Shown here in pieces: positions 23,391-35,648 of a DNA stretch of 64,000 bases. The notes beneath the pieces were generated by a model, which made no database searches, was not told the origin of the DNA, and saw only the letters and a list, made by a program, of their open reading frames with translations. The stretch's first letter is position 1. The number at the start of each line of letters is the position of its first letter. A program made the translations under genes and the position numbers. The stretch comes from Lantana camara (lineage: Eukaryota > Streptophyta > Magnoliopsida > Lamiales > Verbenaceae): assembly GCA_037501455.1 (NCBI GenBank), contig CM074863.1:57269501-57333500 (forward strand), given 5' to 3'.

Positions 23391-24380
23391 GATGTGTGAC
23401 CCCTAGCCGAATAACCAAATGAATCAAAGAACCTTTCAGTCAATAACATATAGTGAAATACGATCCTCCTACAACTCCATCTCTCAATCAAGAACTAAGG
23501 CATGGGAATATTCTCAGAGCCTAAATAATCTTGATCTTTAAAGTTAAGTTCGTTTCATATCCATTTAGACCTAAATCCAAGAAAACCCCATTTTCTTGAT
23601 GTCTTGATCTTTTATCCACCTTGGCCAAGGGTTTAAGTTTAATGGACTACGAACAACCCAATCAGTAAGAGATCATTCTTGTTCTTGCAACAAGTATAGG
23701 TCCTTTGTTGATTCTACTAATTCTACATATGTCACTTGTGTAATCCCAACATAAGCCGTGGTTCAGGTGTCTATATGGCGACACCCTTTTGAGACTATAT
23801 CAAAGATTACAAAGTTAGCTCATATGAGACATCACAGAATCTCAAGTCCAAGGATTAATGAATCACGTTATTGACCTGTGAGATATTTCCTAATCTGGAA
23901 GTTTCTAGGAGACTTCCTTTCCCATTTAGGAATGTTCTCACGCGGGATATCTCAGTGATGAAGTTCTAGTAACAATCACCCTCATGTATTATGAACGTAT
24001 CATCGTATGAACATATCACTCCATGAAACTGAGTGATCCTTCAAAAGGACATAACCACATAAGCAAGTCTCAACAGAGTCAAGGTCGACACTCCCACTGT
24101 CTGTCGGACTCTCGACTTGGAGAAGTTTCTAATACTCGCCTATGGAGTTAAGAACTTATTTCATATGTCGTTCCCATAACAACAAAGTTCTTAACGGCCT
24201 CATCGGATTAGAGGAGTTCAATACATGCAAAAACACAATCAACCCAAACAGACATAAATAAGCACATAAAGAAGTGAATTCTTATGAACAAAATCATCTT
24301 GTTTATTATTCAAAGATTGTTTGTGATGTTACAAGGAAATAGTAAATCCAAAAGCTACTTTAAGGGAACTATTCCTAACA
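23391..24380 (-). repeat. Copia-like LTR K, copy 2, truncated
   Basis: On the minus strand it starts TGTTAGGAATAG at 24380 and extends about 1 kb to the scrambled junction. Nothing coding is visible. Its last 119 bp match the window start. It abuts LINE sequence at 24381 exactly as in copy 1. Confidence 0.6.
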
Positions 24381-25620
24381 CCCTATACATCCCCTCCTAT
24401 CCCTTAATACTAAACCCACAACCTCTCTCTCGGGTTCTCTTTGACCGAGAGAAGAAGATATGAATATCAGCCCTGTCAAACAAAATAAAAAAACTTCGGC
24501 CTAGATTTCCCCTGATCCTACTAGTCAGAGCTCCACTCAATCCATAATCCCCATTCAATCCTCCCCTTACATGGATGACCAGCTTATCAATGTCCCATTA
24601 TCAATCAGCATCACAACAGACCAACCTAAATATGCTGCCAAAACCAGAAAATTTCAGAGCAAATCGACCCCAAATAGAGACCACAAAAACAACTTGTTCC
24701 CCATACTTCCTTCACGAAACCAGAACCCCCCTAACCATGATGAACCCAGTTTTGTCGAACATTACTAATCTAACGGTGGAGGTTGCCCAGCACCCCCGCC
24801 GAGAACAATGAGTTGCCTAAGTTGGAACTGCCAGGGCTCAGGGGTCCTTGGCAAGTTCAGAATCTTCGGACTCTGATTCGAGTTCATAACCCCTCGATCA
24901 TCTTTCTTTCTGAAAACAGATGCAAGCAGAATAGGATTGAAGGATTAAAGATGTTACTGAACTTGAATGGTGTGTGCGTCGAGTCAGTTGGCAAGGGTGG
25001 AGGACTTGCTTTATTGTGGACGAAGGATATCACTGTGTTCCTCCAATCTTTATCTAAAAATCACATTAACGCTTTGGTCCAGGATTTGGGTAACAAGGGA
25101 GAATGAAGGTTTACGTGCTTCTACGGAGCCCCAGAACGACATCTTAGACATATTACGTGGGTTCTTTTACGTCGGTTAAGTACTCAGTCGTATAAACCTT
25201 GGCTTATTAGCGGTGATTTCAACGAAATATTGAATAATGATGAGAAGGAGGGAGGGAATGACCGATTATTTTCACAAATGGAGGCTTTTAGTTGTGCGCT
25301 GGTTGACACTAATCTCACTGATTTGGGTTTCTCTGGATACAAGTTCACTTGGCTCAGAAATAGAGAATCCCCAAAACCTTGCTCCCCCGTCTCGATTGGT
25401 CTGTGGCCTCTGATTCGTGGTACTTGATTTTCCCGAGGGTGAAGGTGGTTCACGTAGAAGCTTCATACAACGATCACCTACTGATTCTCACGGTACTGGA
25501 TGGACAAAAAGGGAGACGAAGGAGGAAGAATAGGCCCTTTAGATTCGAAGCAGTTTGGGTTAGAAAGGATGATTGCAAGCGTGTGATTGACAAAAGTTGG
25601 CAAGGTTCTCTAGGGACTTC
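24381..25620 (+). pseudogene. LINE 5' part with endonuclease, copy 2
   Basis: This is a near-identical copy of 120-1371, including the ORF1-tail frame (24571-24768) and the ORF2 endonuclease with SEN-type catalytic box, GDFNE and NDH motifs. It has one G fewer in the run near 24842, shifting the frame right after WNCQGSG, and shares the in-frame TGA seen in copy 1 (25104-25106). It ends at ACTTC (25616-25620), the target duplication of LTR B, whose first 114 bp follow. The remainder of B and the LINE 3' half are not here. Confidence 0.85.
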
Positions 25621-25734
25621 TGTAGCGCCCCAAACGGAAGGTACCACATCCCGCGCACCGAGACCCGACCCGCATATGAAATAGAGAGTCCATACACGAG
25701 TCGAATCACGGCGAACGGGGACTCACTTACTCAC
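25621..25734 (-). repeat. LTR B fragment, cut by LTR F
   Basis: The first 114 bp of LTR B (TGTAGCGCCCC start) up to CTCAC, where LTR F begins. CTCAC is probably the F target duplication; its partner is not in the window. Confidence 0.85.
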
Positions 25735-28415
25735 TGTAGCACCCGGAGCGCGGGCCACCACATCCCCCGCACCTAGACCCGAACCCGCATATGAAATGGG
25801 AAGTCCATACACGAGCCCAAGTCTAAGAGAACGGGAGACCACACACTCACTAGGCTAGGCGGAGCTAAAAACAAACTCAGAGCGAGCGATAAGTAAAACA
25901 AATAGCGGAAACAAGGAGTTCTAGGAATATTAAAAATTCCAGAATTAACATATACATCAAACGATCGAATGTACGTAACCATAACAATTCATATCTTAAA
26001 AACAAAAATTCATAACAAGATTAATTCATTAAATACAAGACAAAATGAATGTAATGCACCTAGCACACACCTAAACCCAAAAGTGAGACTCGAACGACCC
26101 ACTTCTCCGCCTAGCTCATGCTCAAAAGACCTGCAAACTAAAAGTGGGAAAAATAGAGGTGTCAGTCATATCTCCACTGAGCGAGGGGGCTAACGCACAC
26201 CCACACACTATACTTATAGATAGCAAAGCACGTAAAAGATAAAGGTTATGAACCGGGAATAGGTTTTGCACACCAAAACATTAGCAAAGGACATTACATA
26301 TTCCTTAACAAATACATTAACATAAAGTCTCTATTCCCGTTTCATAATCCAACCATTTCATTAAGTTTGGTGAGTACGAGCAGAAATCCCATCCTGGGCT
26401 CCTTATTACATTACATTACATAAAACAGAAATCACATTCAATCCTCCCCTTCGGTGATGGAAGGGCCGGCCGACCCTAGCCATCCATTACATTATACATT
26501 CCTCGAGGGGTGATTAACCCACACGAGTGCCATTACATTATACATTCCTCGAGGGGTAGCTAGCCCACACGAGTCCTCCCCGGTTCATTCCGAAGGCATC
26601 AAGAGCACTGCGACTTCCCCAACCTCCCTAGGGTCGTACGTAGTACCTTGGATGGAGAACGTGCACAGAGGTCATAACCGGCGACCCCATGGTCGTCCCG
26701 GATCCCCCTTACCCACATCTTCGGGCCCAACATTACCATTACATTACCTTACCTTACCTTACCTTTCATTGCATTGCATTCTCGCTCATTACAAATCATT
26801 AACATGACGAACATTAGCATTACACTTCTATAAACATTAAACACTCATTAAAACATAAGCTTATATATGCTCATAGATATAGCCCTTTCGAAAGTCAAAA
26901 CTTGATAACAAGATCATAAACATATTGTACATTACACATATTTAACTATATATATAATATATAGTTGCATGCGGGTTAGAAAACGAACATTTAAGGGTCT
27001 TAGGTCGCTTAACTAAAAAGAAAAGAACCTAAACCTCACCTTTGAACAAAAGTGTAGTGTGGTGCGAGAAAACGATCCCAAACAACTTAAACTCCGGGCA
27101 CGACTCCTCCCGGAAGCACCCCTGAGACAAACAAACGCAATACTAAAGACTTAGACTCAAACATGTACCACTTAGACACACGGCGATGCAAATGGATGCT
27201 ATGAATGCAAGAAAATATCAAATGAACACTTAAACGTTAACAAATTACATTTCATGTTTTTCCCTTCTCAATATCATAGCATAAATTTCATAACGATATC
27301 ATAACACATTGCTTATTCATTAATCAATATCATAGGATAAGCTTAGAAGCAAAAGAAACCACTTAGTGTCAAAGGAATAAAGAAAGGTACCATTTAAAAC
27401 GTTCAAATTCATATCAAGTAAAATTCATATAAAATGAATCCATAAAATTAATTTAAAACATTTAACATATAATATGACATATTCACATAGCATATAAGTC
27501 ATAAGCAATTAAAAGAAGACATTTAAAGAGCATGAAATTAAATACGAAAATCATGCACGTGAGATCAAATTATTCAAGTAGGGCAAAATAATCACAAGAA
27601 CATGGAGAGTAAGATTCATACCTTGATCTTGAAGAACAATCAAAGGATCGGATGGTTTGGTCTCAATGAATGGAAAAAAATGGAGACTTCCCTTTCTTTC
27701 TTCTTTCTTTCTCTTCCTTCATGTTTTTCCCCTTTTTCTTTGTCTTGGAAACTGATCAGCAGGTATGGGAAGAGAAAGGGGATGGTTTAGGATATAATTA
27801 AGTCAAGGAAATGATGAGGATTACGCTTAATAGCTCCAACATAGGCCATAGGGTTGTTTTATTGTACGTATGGCTGAAATCTGCTTCGTCGGGGGTCAAA
27901 ACGACATCGAAAAATTACGAAACCTGTTCCATTGCGTCCGGGTCGTCGAAAGGAGTTGAACGCCGAAGAAGGGGCTAGAATCTGAGTGCCGTAGCTCAAG
28001 ATATAAATTAAAACGTGAACACATGTACTAAAATGACTCATTTTTCAAATGAGTCCAAAACTTTCAAAAAGTTGCAAATAGGTCCAAATTCGAATTTTCA
28101 ATTACGTCCAGTAATTTTAAAATCATACAATTACATCCTTAAATCACGTATTTCACATAATTCACGAAATTAGCATGCTCGGGAATAAAATTCACATATC
28201 ATAAATTCATAATTTACAAGAATTCACATCATAATCTAAATTCGGGCATATTCTTGACATTTAAATCACATATTTCATATTATTTCAAATAATTCATATA
28301 AGAACAATTAGAAATAAATATGAATGCATCAAATAAAAATAAAGTTAAAAACAATTACGGAAAATAAACTCACACGTGGTACAAACCTGTACGTGCGAAC
28401 GAGCGGGGTGTCACA
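25735..28415 (-). repeat. 3' LTR of element F
   Basis: The ends are TGTAGCACCCGGAGCG and GCGGGGTGTCACA, 2681 bp. A polypurine tract and pol C-terminal sequence follow on the right, so on the minus strand this is the 3' LTR. Putative leader signals (minus): first donor CAAG/GTATGAATC at 27621, acceptor GTTTGTCTCAG, exon 2 27121-27040 (82 nt), donor AAAG/GTGAGGTT, third acceptor TAGTTTGCAG before 26130. Unlike B, D, G, H and J, I see no GC palindrome array in its first putative intron. Confidence 0.8.
26486..26573. repeat. Short tandem duplication in LTR F
   Basis: Two copies of a unit of about 45 bp containing ATTACATTATACATTCCTCG and CCCACACGAGT. A CCTTA/CATTA pentanucleotide-like run lies nearby at 26735-26770. 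Confidence 0.8.
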
Positions 28416-28625
28416 AACTCTCCCCCTTAAAAAGGACCTGTCCTCAGGTCCGGCTTGGGACCTCGAACCACTCCGGATACAACTTCTCATCGATCTCACA
28501 AGTTGACTCTTCGATTTTCGACCTCTTGCCTTCTTTCATCTTGCACTTCAAATCTTACCTCTTCTCGATGGCTCTAACAAGTTGACAAGGAGAACTCGAC
28601 CCTCAAGCTTACCGAACACTCCCGT
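28416..28625 (-). pseudogene. F polypurine tract and pol C-terminus (chromodomain end)
   Basis: On the minus strand, a purine run, AAGGGGGAGAG, sits directly before the LTR (polypurine tract). Upstream of it a short frame contains EIDEKLYPEWFE and ends at a stop shortly before the tract, matching the end of the chromodomain-type tail seen in D (62790-63001). The frame is broken further upstream. Only about 60 codons of pol remain before an internal deletion joins this to gag-protease sequence. Confidence 0.7.
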
Positions 28626-28964
28626 CAAAGAACTTCTCACCAAGAACTCTCAAAAGAACTCACAACAAAGTCATGCGCAAGTAAAGGGCATACAAGAGAG
28701 TGAAAACAACACTCAACAACAATAATCACAACGATGCATCCCGAAAATAAATGCATAAATGGCCTCGGGATTGACCAATGCATGTGATGTTATGCCATGT
28801 ATGCATGTGTACCTCCCACTGCGGCATTTCGATCAACTTCTGTCGCTCTTTCCCTTTCTCCACCCAAAGCGTACGCCTGAGCTTGAATCGCGGGTCTCGG
28901 ATTTCCTCCCGGCACATAATCCGGCCTCTTGCGTGGGCATTGATCTAACATATGCTCCGGTGAC
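28626..28964 (-). pseudogene. F gag knuckle and protease remnant
   Basis: On the minus strand a segment reads HMLDQCP then NPRPAIQAQAYALGG, clearly homologous to the gag end of H (HMMNTCP, NPRPAIPARAYALG). The protease active site that should follow is decayed: the Asp and Gly of the Asp-x-Gly box are Asn and Glu. Sequence at about 28626-28725 is not assignable. LTR G interrupts at 28965. Together with the chromodomain scrap this shows that most of pol was deleted from F. Confidence 0.7.
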
Positions 28965-31900
28965 TGTGACACCCCGATTTCTCGGCCGTACATGTACGCG
29001 CGCCACGTGTGTGAGTTTTAGATTCAGGATTTACTTGATTCCTTTTTCTACCTAATTGCGTTATTTTAATTCTCTTGACTTGAATACCTGCAATTATATG
29101 ATATAAATTTTCTAGTCTTTGTGAAGTTTATTACGTGAATTGTATATTTGTTTCCCCGAGCATGATTAAGTGTTTAAATAAATTTCAATTGCAAGAATTA
29201 TGCCTAATTGTCCTTAAATGAATTTATTGTTAACCTTTTTGGGCCTAATTGCTAATGTGATATGGATTAATTTGTAACATTCATATGATTGTGGACTTGA
29301 GTGCATGCATTTGATTCTTGGAGGACCTTTTTGCAATTTTTCCCTTTCTTGCACCCACTAATACCGATCCAAACACTCAACTACACACACAACTCTTGTT
29401 CTTCATTTCTTCCACAAGAACCAAGCCAAACCCTTCCTTTTCTTCCCTTCTCCATTTCGTTGATCATCAAGCAAGGAAGCAACAAGATTTCTAACCAACT
29501 TTGAGCAAGGATTTCAAGCTTTAAACCATCCCTTTCCTTCCTCCATTCCTTTTCCTCTTGAGGTGAGTTCTAGCTTTGAGTTTGGTTGATGAGGTTTTTG
29601 GAGTTTTTGTTAGGGCTTTTGATTCTTGCTTAGTTCTTGGATTAGTATGAGTTATATATGATGATTTTGAGTTGATACATGCTTATATATCTTTAGATAC
29701 ATGAAACTTGGACCATATTTGATCACTTGGCATTTTGGGGTTTCTTGATGCATAATTTGATGAATCAAAGCTTGGTATTGGTTTTCTTTGTGACCTAATG
29801 TTGTATTTGAGTTATATACTTGTTGTTTGGTGTTTTGGGTGCTTGTGGTTGAGTTTTGAGGGGTTTGGGGGTTTGGTTTTCTTCTCCCGTGAGTTTCCCC
29901 TGTTTTTCTGCTTTTTTGGCTGTTCTGGAGGACTACCCGGCCGGGTAGTTTTGCCCACAAAAGTACCCGGGCGGGTAGTGTGTTACAGAAGGTTTTCTGC
30001 GCCTGCTCTCCCCGGCGGCCGGTTACTCCCTCGTCTGAACTCCGATTGACCTGATTTTTGAACCGTTGGAAACCTCTTGAAGTCTAATACAACCTCCAAT
30101 TGGAATCATCTCAATATCTTCTCCCATTTGTGAGATATAATCAATTATTTTTGGTGTCGCCACTTCGCCCGAAATCTGCTTTCATCCAAGTTTAAACTTA
30201 CGCCATTTTCTCCTCGCTTTGAACCAAATTTCGTGCCATATATCATTTTAAAGGTATATGTGTCTAGTTTCATTCCCAAGAAACAAAACCCAATTCCAAT
30301 TTATAGAACTCAAGATATTTCCATTTTCCTACAGCTTGTGCATCCCCGACAACTGTCAGCTTTTCCTAAACTTCGCCAAAACCGTTCTTCTTGCATTCCT
30401 TTCACCCCTTTGGCTCCCGTATGTGACTTATATGAATTATATGCTTACTTAGTTGGTATTTATGCTCTTATGTGACACTCATTGGTCTTTACTTGCCTAA
30501 ACTTGATTGTATGAACTCGTGCTTTGTATATGAATTGAATTCGTCTGAGTAATTGAACATATGAACACGATCACACCATTCCATGAAATTCTTATGCTTT
30601 ATTTCATATTGAAACACGTCATGACAAGTTTTATCATTTCATAAACATTCTTGCCGTGCGTCCTACTTGGTTCCATTTTGAGTCGTGTCTCACAAGTACA
30701 CTGTATCTTCTGTCTTATTCAATGATCTCCTTGGTGGAGACCTTCCGGTTTCGTGGTCCTTCTTCTGCTTCTTTCTTGCACTTGGAGGTGAGGGTTTTTC
30801 TTTATAAATGACCTATAACCTTGCATGCTGTAATTAAGCCAAATGGATTTAATATTCAAATTATCCATATCTTTTATATCGGCTATGTACCGGAAATGTT
30901 TTATAAATCCTGAATGTGTTACCCTGAGCCTGTTTTGCGAGATCTTGCCTGTGCCCCCGGCTCTTCTAGCGCTGGACTAGCCGGAGTGGTTCCTGTTCCT
31001 GTTCCTGGGGCCCAGGGGCTTGTGTATTGAGGGAACCGGGGAGGCATCAGGCCGACGGTGAACTCTTGCGCAGGTCCCATCCTGTTGGACTATCCTGATA
31101 TCCACCAGGAGGTTTGGTGGAAGAAGGAGCTCCAGATCTGGGGAGTCATGAACCTACAGATCATTCCTGCCTGGATGGCTAGGGCTAGCTACCCGAACCA
31201 TCACTGGAGAAGGAGGTTTAATTGTACTTGTTTTCCTGTATTGATAATTATACAATCCTGAGTCCTGACTGTTTAATTGCTCCTGTTCCTGTTCATGTAA
31301 TAAGTGAAAACGTGGAGTCCAGGATGGAATAAATACCCGTTCTCGCCGGGTCCCCTAAAATATTAAACATAGATATCCGTAACCTCTGGTATGTCTCAGT
31401 CCCTGTTCAGGACCGGAGCTCGTGGATCATAAAGGTAAAGTGGGCATCAACAGGGGCGTACGGATATCGACACATACATATTATATCCTATTTACCTGAC
31501 CTGCATGCTTGAACATAATTCCACCCGTACGTATTAATTTACTTCTAACTCTTATTCCTGTTTCCTGTTTTAATAACGTACAGTGGAACTATGTCTGCCT
31601 GATTGCCTGTTTATATATATATGTGTGTGTGTTAACCCCTTCACTCAGTCAGTTGGCTGGCCCCTCCCTCTCGTTGTTTTTAGTCTTGTCTTACAGGTTA
31701 AGTGGTCGTTAGGCGGGAATCTTTTGAGGTCTTTTGGTCGAGTCTTGGTCCTGCCTGCACGACATCTTAGTGTTGTTTCATTTCCTGTATTGAATTAGGC
31801 CATGTAGGCCATATTATATCTTTACTGCTTTCTTTAACTCGGGACAGGATTCTAGGGCCCCAGTTGAACCCGTTTGTATGTATTACATTATATTGAATTC

Positions 31901-32181
31901 GGGACAGGTTAGGACAGGTTTTATTTTCTAAAGTTGAACCCGTTTTACTTTCCTGCTTGTATTGTTTTACATATTGGTTGTGAATACATGACTGCCTTAT
32001 TCCTGCTGCTCTGTTCCTGTTGATTTGTTGGTAGGGTCTAGTCCCGCCTAGCACAGGGTTGTTTTTTTTTTATTTCTGTCTCCGTTCACTATGAGCTTAG
32101 TTTATGTATGGACTTTCCATTTCATGGGTGGACGGGGCTCATAGTGCGGGGGATGTGGGGCCCTCCGTCTAGGGTGTCACA
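28965..32181 (+). repeat. 5' LTR of element G
   Basis: It starts TGTGACACCCCGATTTC and ends GGGTGTCACA, about 3.2 kb, followed at once by a primer site, so it is the 5' LTR in plus orientation. Left flank is GTGAC. Signals: donor GAG/GTGAGTTC at 29563; the usual second acceptor appears lost (CAA instead of CAG near 30720); donor GGAG/GTGAGG at 30788; third acceptor GTCTTACAG ending 31696. A TAGGCGGG box and a GCGGGGGATGTGG block near the end match the other long LTRs. Confidence 0.8.
29933..30025. repeat. Palindrome array in LTR G (CCCGGCCGGG type)
   Basis: CTACCCGGCCGGGTAG at 29933, TACCCGGGCGGGTA near 29963, and CTCCCCGGCGGCCGG near 30007. Same type as in J, with three units. Confidence 0.8.
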
Positions 32182-32189
32182 TCCTAAGG

Positions 32190-32203
32190 TAGTATCAGAG
32201 CTC
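32190..32203 (+). promoter_or_regulatory. Primer binding site of G, one mismatch
   Basis: TAGTATCAGAGCTC, eight bases after the LTR end, is the initiator Met tRNA site with G-to-A at the second position. Confidence 0.75.
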
Positions 32204-34937
32204 CATGTTGCAAAACCGGAGTTCTAGTGTCGTGTCCTGTCGAGTCTAGGTCGTACGGCTTAGGAACTACCTGACAACGTGTGCATTGCATTGTTCCTGA
32301 GCATGAAAATGCATTTGTTTTGAATCTTATCGAACTATATGTTGCACTCTTGCATCGAATCCATACTTTTCATGTTGAAAATGTGACATGAGCATGTACT
32401 AATTGCATGCATATATTCTTGGAATAAGTTATGATTTACAGGTTATGAAGATAATATCAAACCACGGCCAATTTCTACGACTGTGATAAGTACCACGGGT
32501 TTTACATTTAAACCGAATGAAGTGAGAAATGCACCGGGAGGTTATATTCAAGGATTCGAGATTCATGGCCTTTACTAATTTGGGGCTAAGGTTTGAGTGA
32601 AGGAGCCCGGGATAGGGGATTCGAATTTGGGACTTTGTAAATTTTACCATAGTAGACGGACACTTGGTGAAATCGGGACCGATTGTGTGGGGTTATAGCT
32701 TAAAAGATCAGCACTTACACATCTACAACAAAAGAGGATTTTAATCGGACTCCATGGGATTATCTAACTCGAGGTTGGAGTGAAGGAATTTGAAGGCACT
32801 TTAGTTAGGGGTTCAGATCGCTGAAGAGATTTCTCTTGGTAGTTGCTTTACTCAGATTGAAGGCCGTGATTTGTCCACTCCTAAGTTTAAAGTCAAGGGA
32901 GAAGATTGATTTATGGAGAAATTCCCAAGTTTAGTGGTAGCCGATCAATCAAGTTATTTGAATTCAAGTTCAGAGTAGGAAATTTAGAACATATCAGGAT
33001 CATTGAATGGTGGACGATACAACTCGGCAAATAAAGACTTCCAATAAATTAGACTATTAGAAGTTAAGTTCGGGAGGAAAGAAAATAAGAAGCACTAGAG
33101 ATACTTTGGATCCCGGGTGAGGAAGAGGTTGGATTGAACAGAGTTTTAGAAAATCAATCAACGCGATCCAAGCTGAATTACCGTGTTGTGAGGTCGAATT
33201 GGGAGATATGGAGCAACAAATGGAAACGATAAAGAAAGGCAAAGAGCTATTGGAGGGAAATTATGTGCTCAAGTGTAAGCAAGTAAACGATAAATTCTAC
33301 TATCGATTCGAATTCATAATAGAAATCAAGGGGACTTCATTAGAGGTGACACTTGGAGAAAGTTTCGGGATAACGAGTGGAAGACCGGTTATTATGAAAA
33401 GTCAAGACATTAAATCCATGGACGTAGAAGAATTTGGGTTCAAGAGGTCGTGATCTCGGACCATGGAGATATACAAGCTGATGCATGAACCTTCATAGAA
33501 ATCTTGAAGACCGTGGGAAAATAAGTGATGATCAACAAGTCAAAGCAAGTTCGTAATTAGAGGAATAAGGAATACGTTGCAGAGCTAAAGCTTACCACCA
33601 CGGTGACAGGTGTATTGCATTCATGGCACGTGCATCATGCGTCGTATTAAGTTATTTAATCTCCTTTACTTATAAGTGTGCGTGCATTGGCATCTTAATC
33701 CAACATGCATTATTTAGTGTTTACTTGGTAGGAAATTTCTCCCACTTCGTTCATCAAGTGTTACTCCGACGGGGTCTTACTCGGATCAAGACAAGAAAAA
33801 TGTTGGATTGCAAGGTACATGGAATGAAAGGGAAAGGAAAATAAGGAGGCCTGCGAAGTACAACTGGAGCTTGGAATGAAGGAAGTAGGTTGTCATCCCT
33901 ACCAAACACTTCAAAGTGAATGTGAGTAAGGTCACCAAACACGTTTAATAGCGAGGACCATTTACACCAAGGAAGCTAGTTAAAGAAGTGAGAATCCTCA
34001 ATTCAAGAAGCAATGTAACGAGTTCAACGGTTAGGGATAGGAATTCTTAAGGGGGAGAGCTTGACCGGGAAATAACTTAAATTCGTGGTTGTGCTCGAAT
34101 GGATCACTCCTAGTGAGAACCATGGAAATGCAAGAGTCAACAAGTAACTAGATTCTACGCCAGTGGCAAGAGATGAAATGGAAGGTTTAGCGTTCAAGGG
34201 AATTTCAAGATCGAAGTGAATGAAGATTTGAGAATAATATTTGAAGAGATAAATGCTTAGAAGGGTGAAGATACGAATTCAACGAATGCTTGGGATTTGA
34301 AATTATAAGACAGGGTAATAGATAGACGAAGTTAGAATCGATTCAAGTGTCGAAAATGAGAGTTAATTCAACCTAGCGTTGGAACAGGAATACCTAGAAG
34401 GAAAATACATAACATAAAATGATGGGTTACCATCTCATCTGTCGTTTTTCAAGATTAACCGTGGATGTTATTGGGATTGGAGTATGGAATTTGAGCTACT
34501 AAAGATTACCTCAAGTGTCTGAGGAGGTTGAGTATAATTGGTGGAGAAGGATGAATTAATTGGGTTAAGTTCAAGCACAAACTCAATATCAGAAATTTTG
34601 GACCGCATTGTTTAGAAAGGATAAAGGAAAAGATTATGGAAGGGAGACTGAGTGGTCGTTGAAGTAATGAACATACAGGGGATTTCAATACATGGCACAA
34701 ACGGTAGAGGAATCTCCAAGAGCAAATTAGGTGATTGAATCGGAGCACTACGATGGAAGATTCCTGAACAATGGTGAACGGTACATCAGGCATCCATGGC
34801 ATATGCATACATGCAACTTTCATTCGAATAATCCTATGATCTTAAGTGCTTTGATTGCTTGTTTTATTAACTGCTTTTATGTGATTGATACTTGATGTAA
34901 TTGATTTCCCCAACTTGTTTCTTGTGTGATTGATGTG
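32204..34937 (+). mobile_element. Non-coding interior of G
   Basis: About 2.7 kb follow the primer site. I find no gag, protease, RT, RNase H or integrase motif on either strand. The longest plus-strand frame near the middle (33199-33453, 84 residues, Lys/Glu-rich) is unrecognised and probably chance. A TTAAGGGGGAGAG segment at 34048 resembles the F polypurine tract but no LTR start follows. The region ends in LINE sequence at a short shared TGACAAAAG, so no 3' LTR is present. Long LTRs plus a non-coding interior fit a non-autonomous LARD-type element. Confidence 0.55.
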
Positions 34938-35648
34938 TGACAAAAGTTGGCAAGGTTCTCTCAGGACTTCTGTAGCGCCCCAAACGGAAGGCACCACATC
35001 CCGCGCACCGAGACCCGACCCGCATATGAAATAGAGAGTCCATACACGAGTTGAATCACGGCGAACGGGGACTCACTTACTCACTGTAGCACCCGGAGCG
35101 CGGGCCACCACATCCCCCGCACCTAGACCCGAACCCGCATATGAAATGGGAAGTCCATACACGAGCCCAAGTCTAAGTGAACGGGAGACCACACACTCAC
35201 TAGGCTAGGCGGAGCTAAAAACAAACTCAGAGCGCGCGATAAATAAAACAAATAGCAGAAACAAGGAGTTCTAGGAATATTAAAAATTCCAGAATTAACA
35301 TATACATCAAAAGATCGAATGTACGTAACCATAACAATTCATATCTCAAAAACAAAAATTCATAACAAGATTAATTCATTAAATACAAGACAAAATGAAT
35401 GTAATGCACCTAGCACGACCTAAACCCAAAAGTGAGACTCGAACGACCCACTTCTCCGCCTAGCTCGTGCTCAAAAGACCTGCAAACTAAAAGTGGGAAA
35501 AGGAGAGGTGTCAGTCATGTCTCGACTGAGTGAGGGGCCTAACGCACACCCACACACTATACTTATAGATAGCAAAGCACATAAAAGATAAAGGTTATGA
35601 ACCGGGAATAGGTTTTGCACACCAAAACATTACCAAAGGACATTACAT
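34938..35648. other. Second LINE/B/F junction block
   Basis: LINE sequence (34938-34970), the ACTTC duplication, 114 bp of LTR B (34971-35084) and 564 bp of LTR F (35085-35648) repeat the order seen at 25588-26300. The block is joined on the left to G and on the right to LTR C at an ACATAT microhomology. It is the same F insertion event, duplicated. Confidence 0.85.

Noticed and set aside
23391..24380. K as a complete Copia element
   Set aside because: Only LTR sequence is present; no gag, integrase or RT motif of Copia type is seen.
33199..33453. 84-residue frame in the G interior
   Set aside because: Isolated, no recognisable motif, in a region full of stops; likely chance.
34045..34060. 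Polypurine-like AAGGGGGAGAG in the G interior as a 3' end signal
   Set aside because: It is not followed by an LTR start (TGTGACACC); kept only as a remark.
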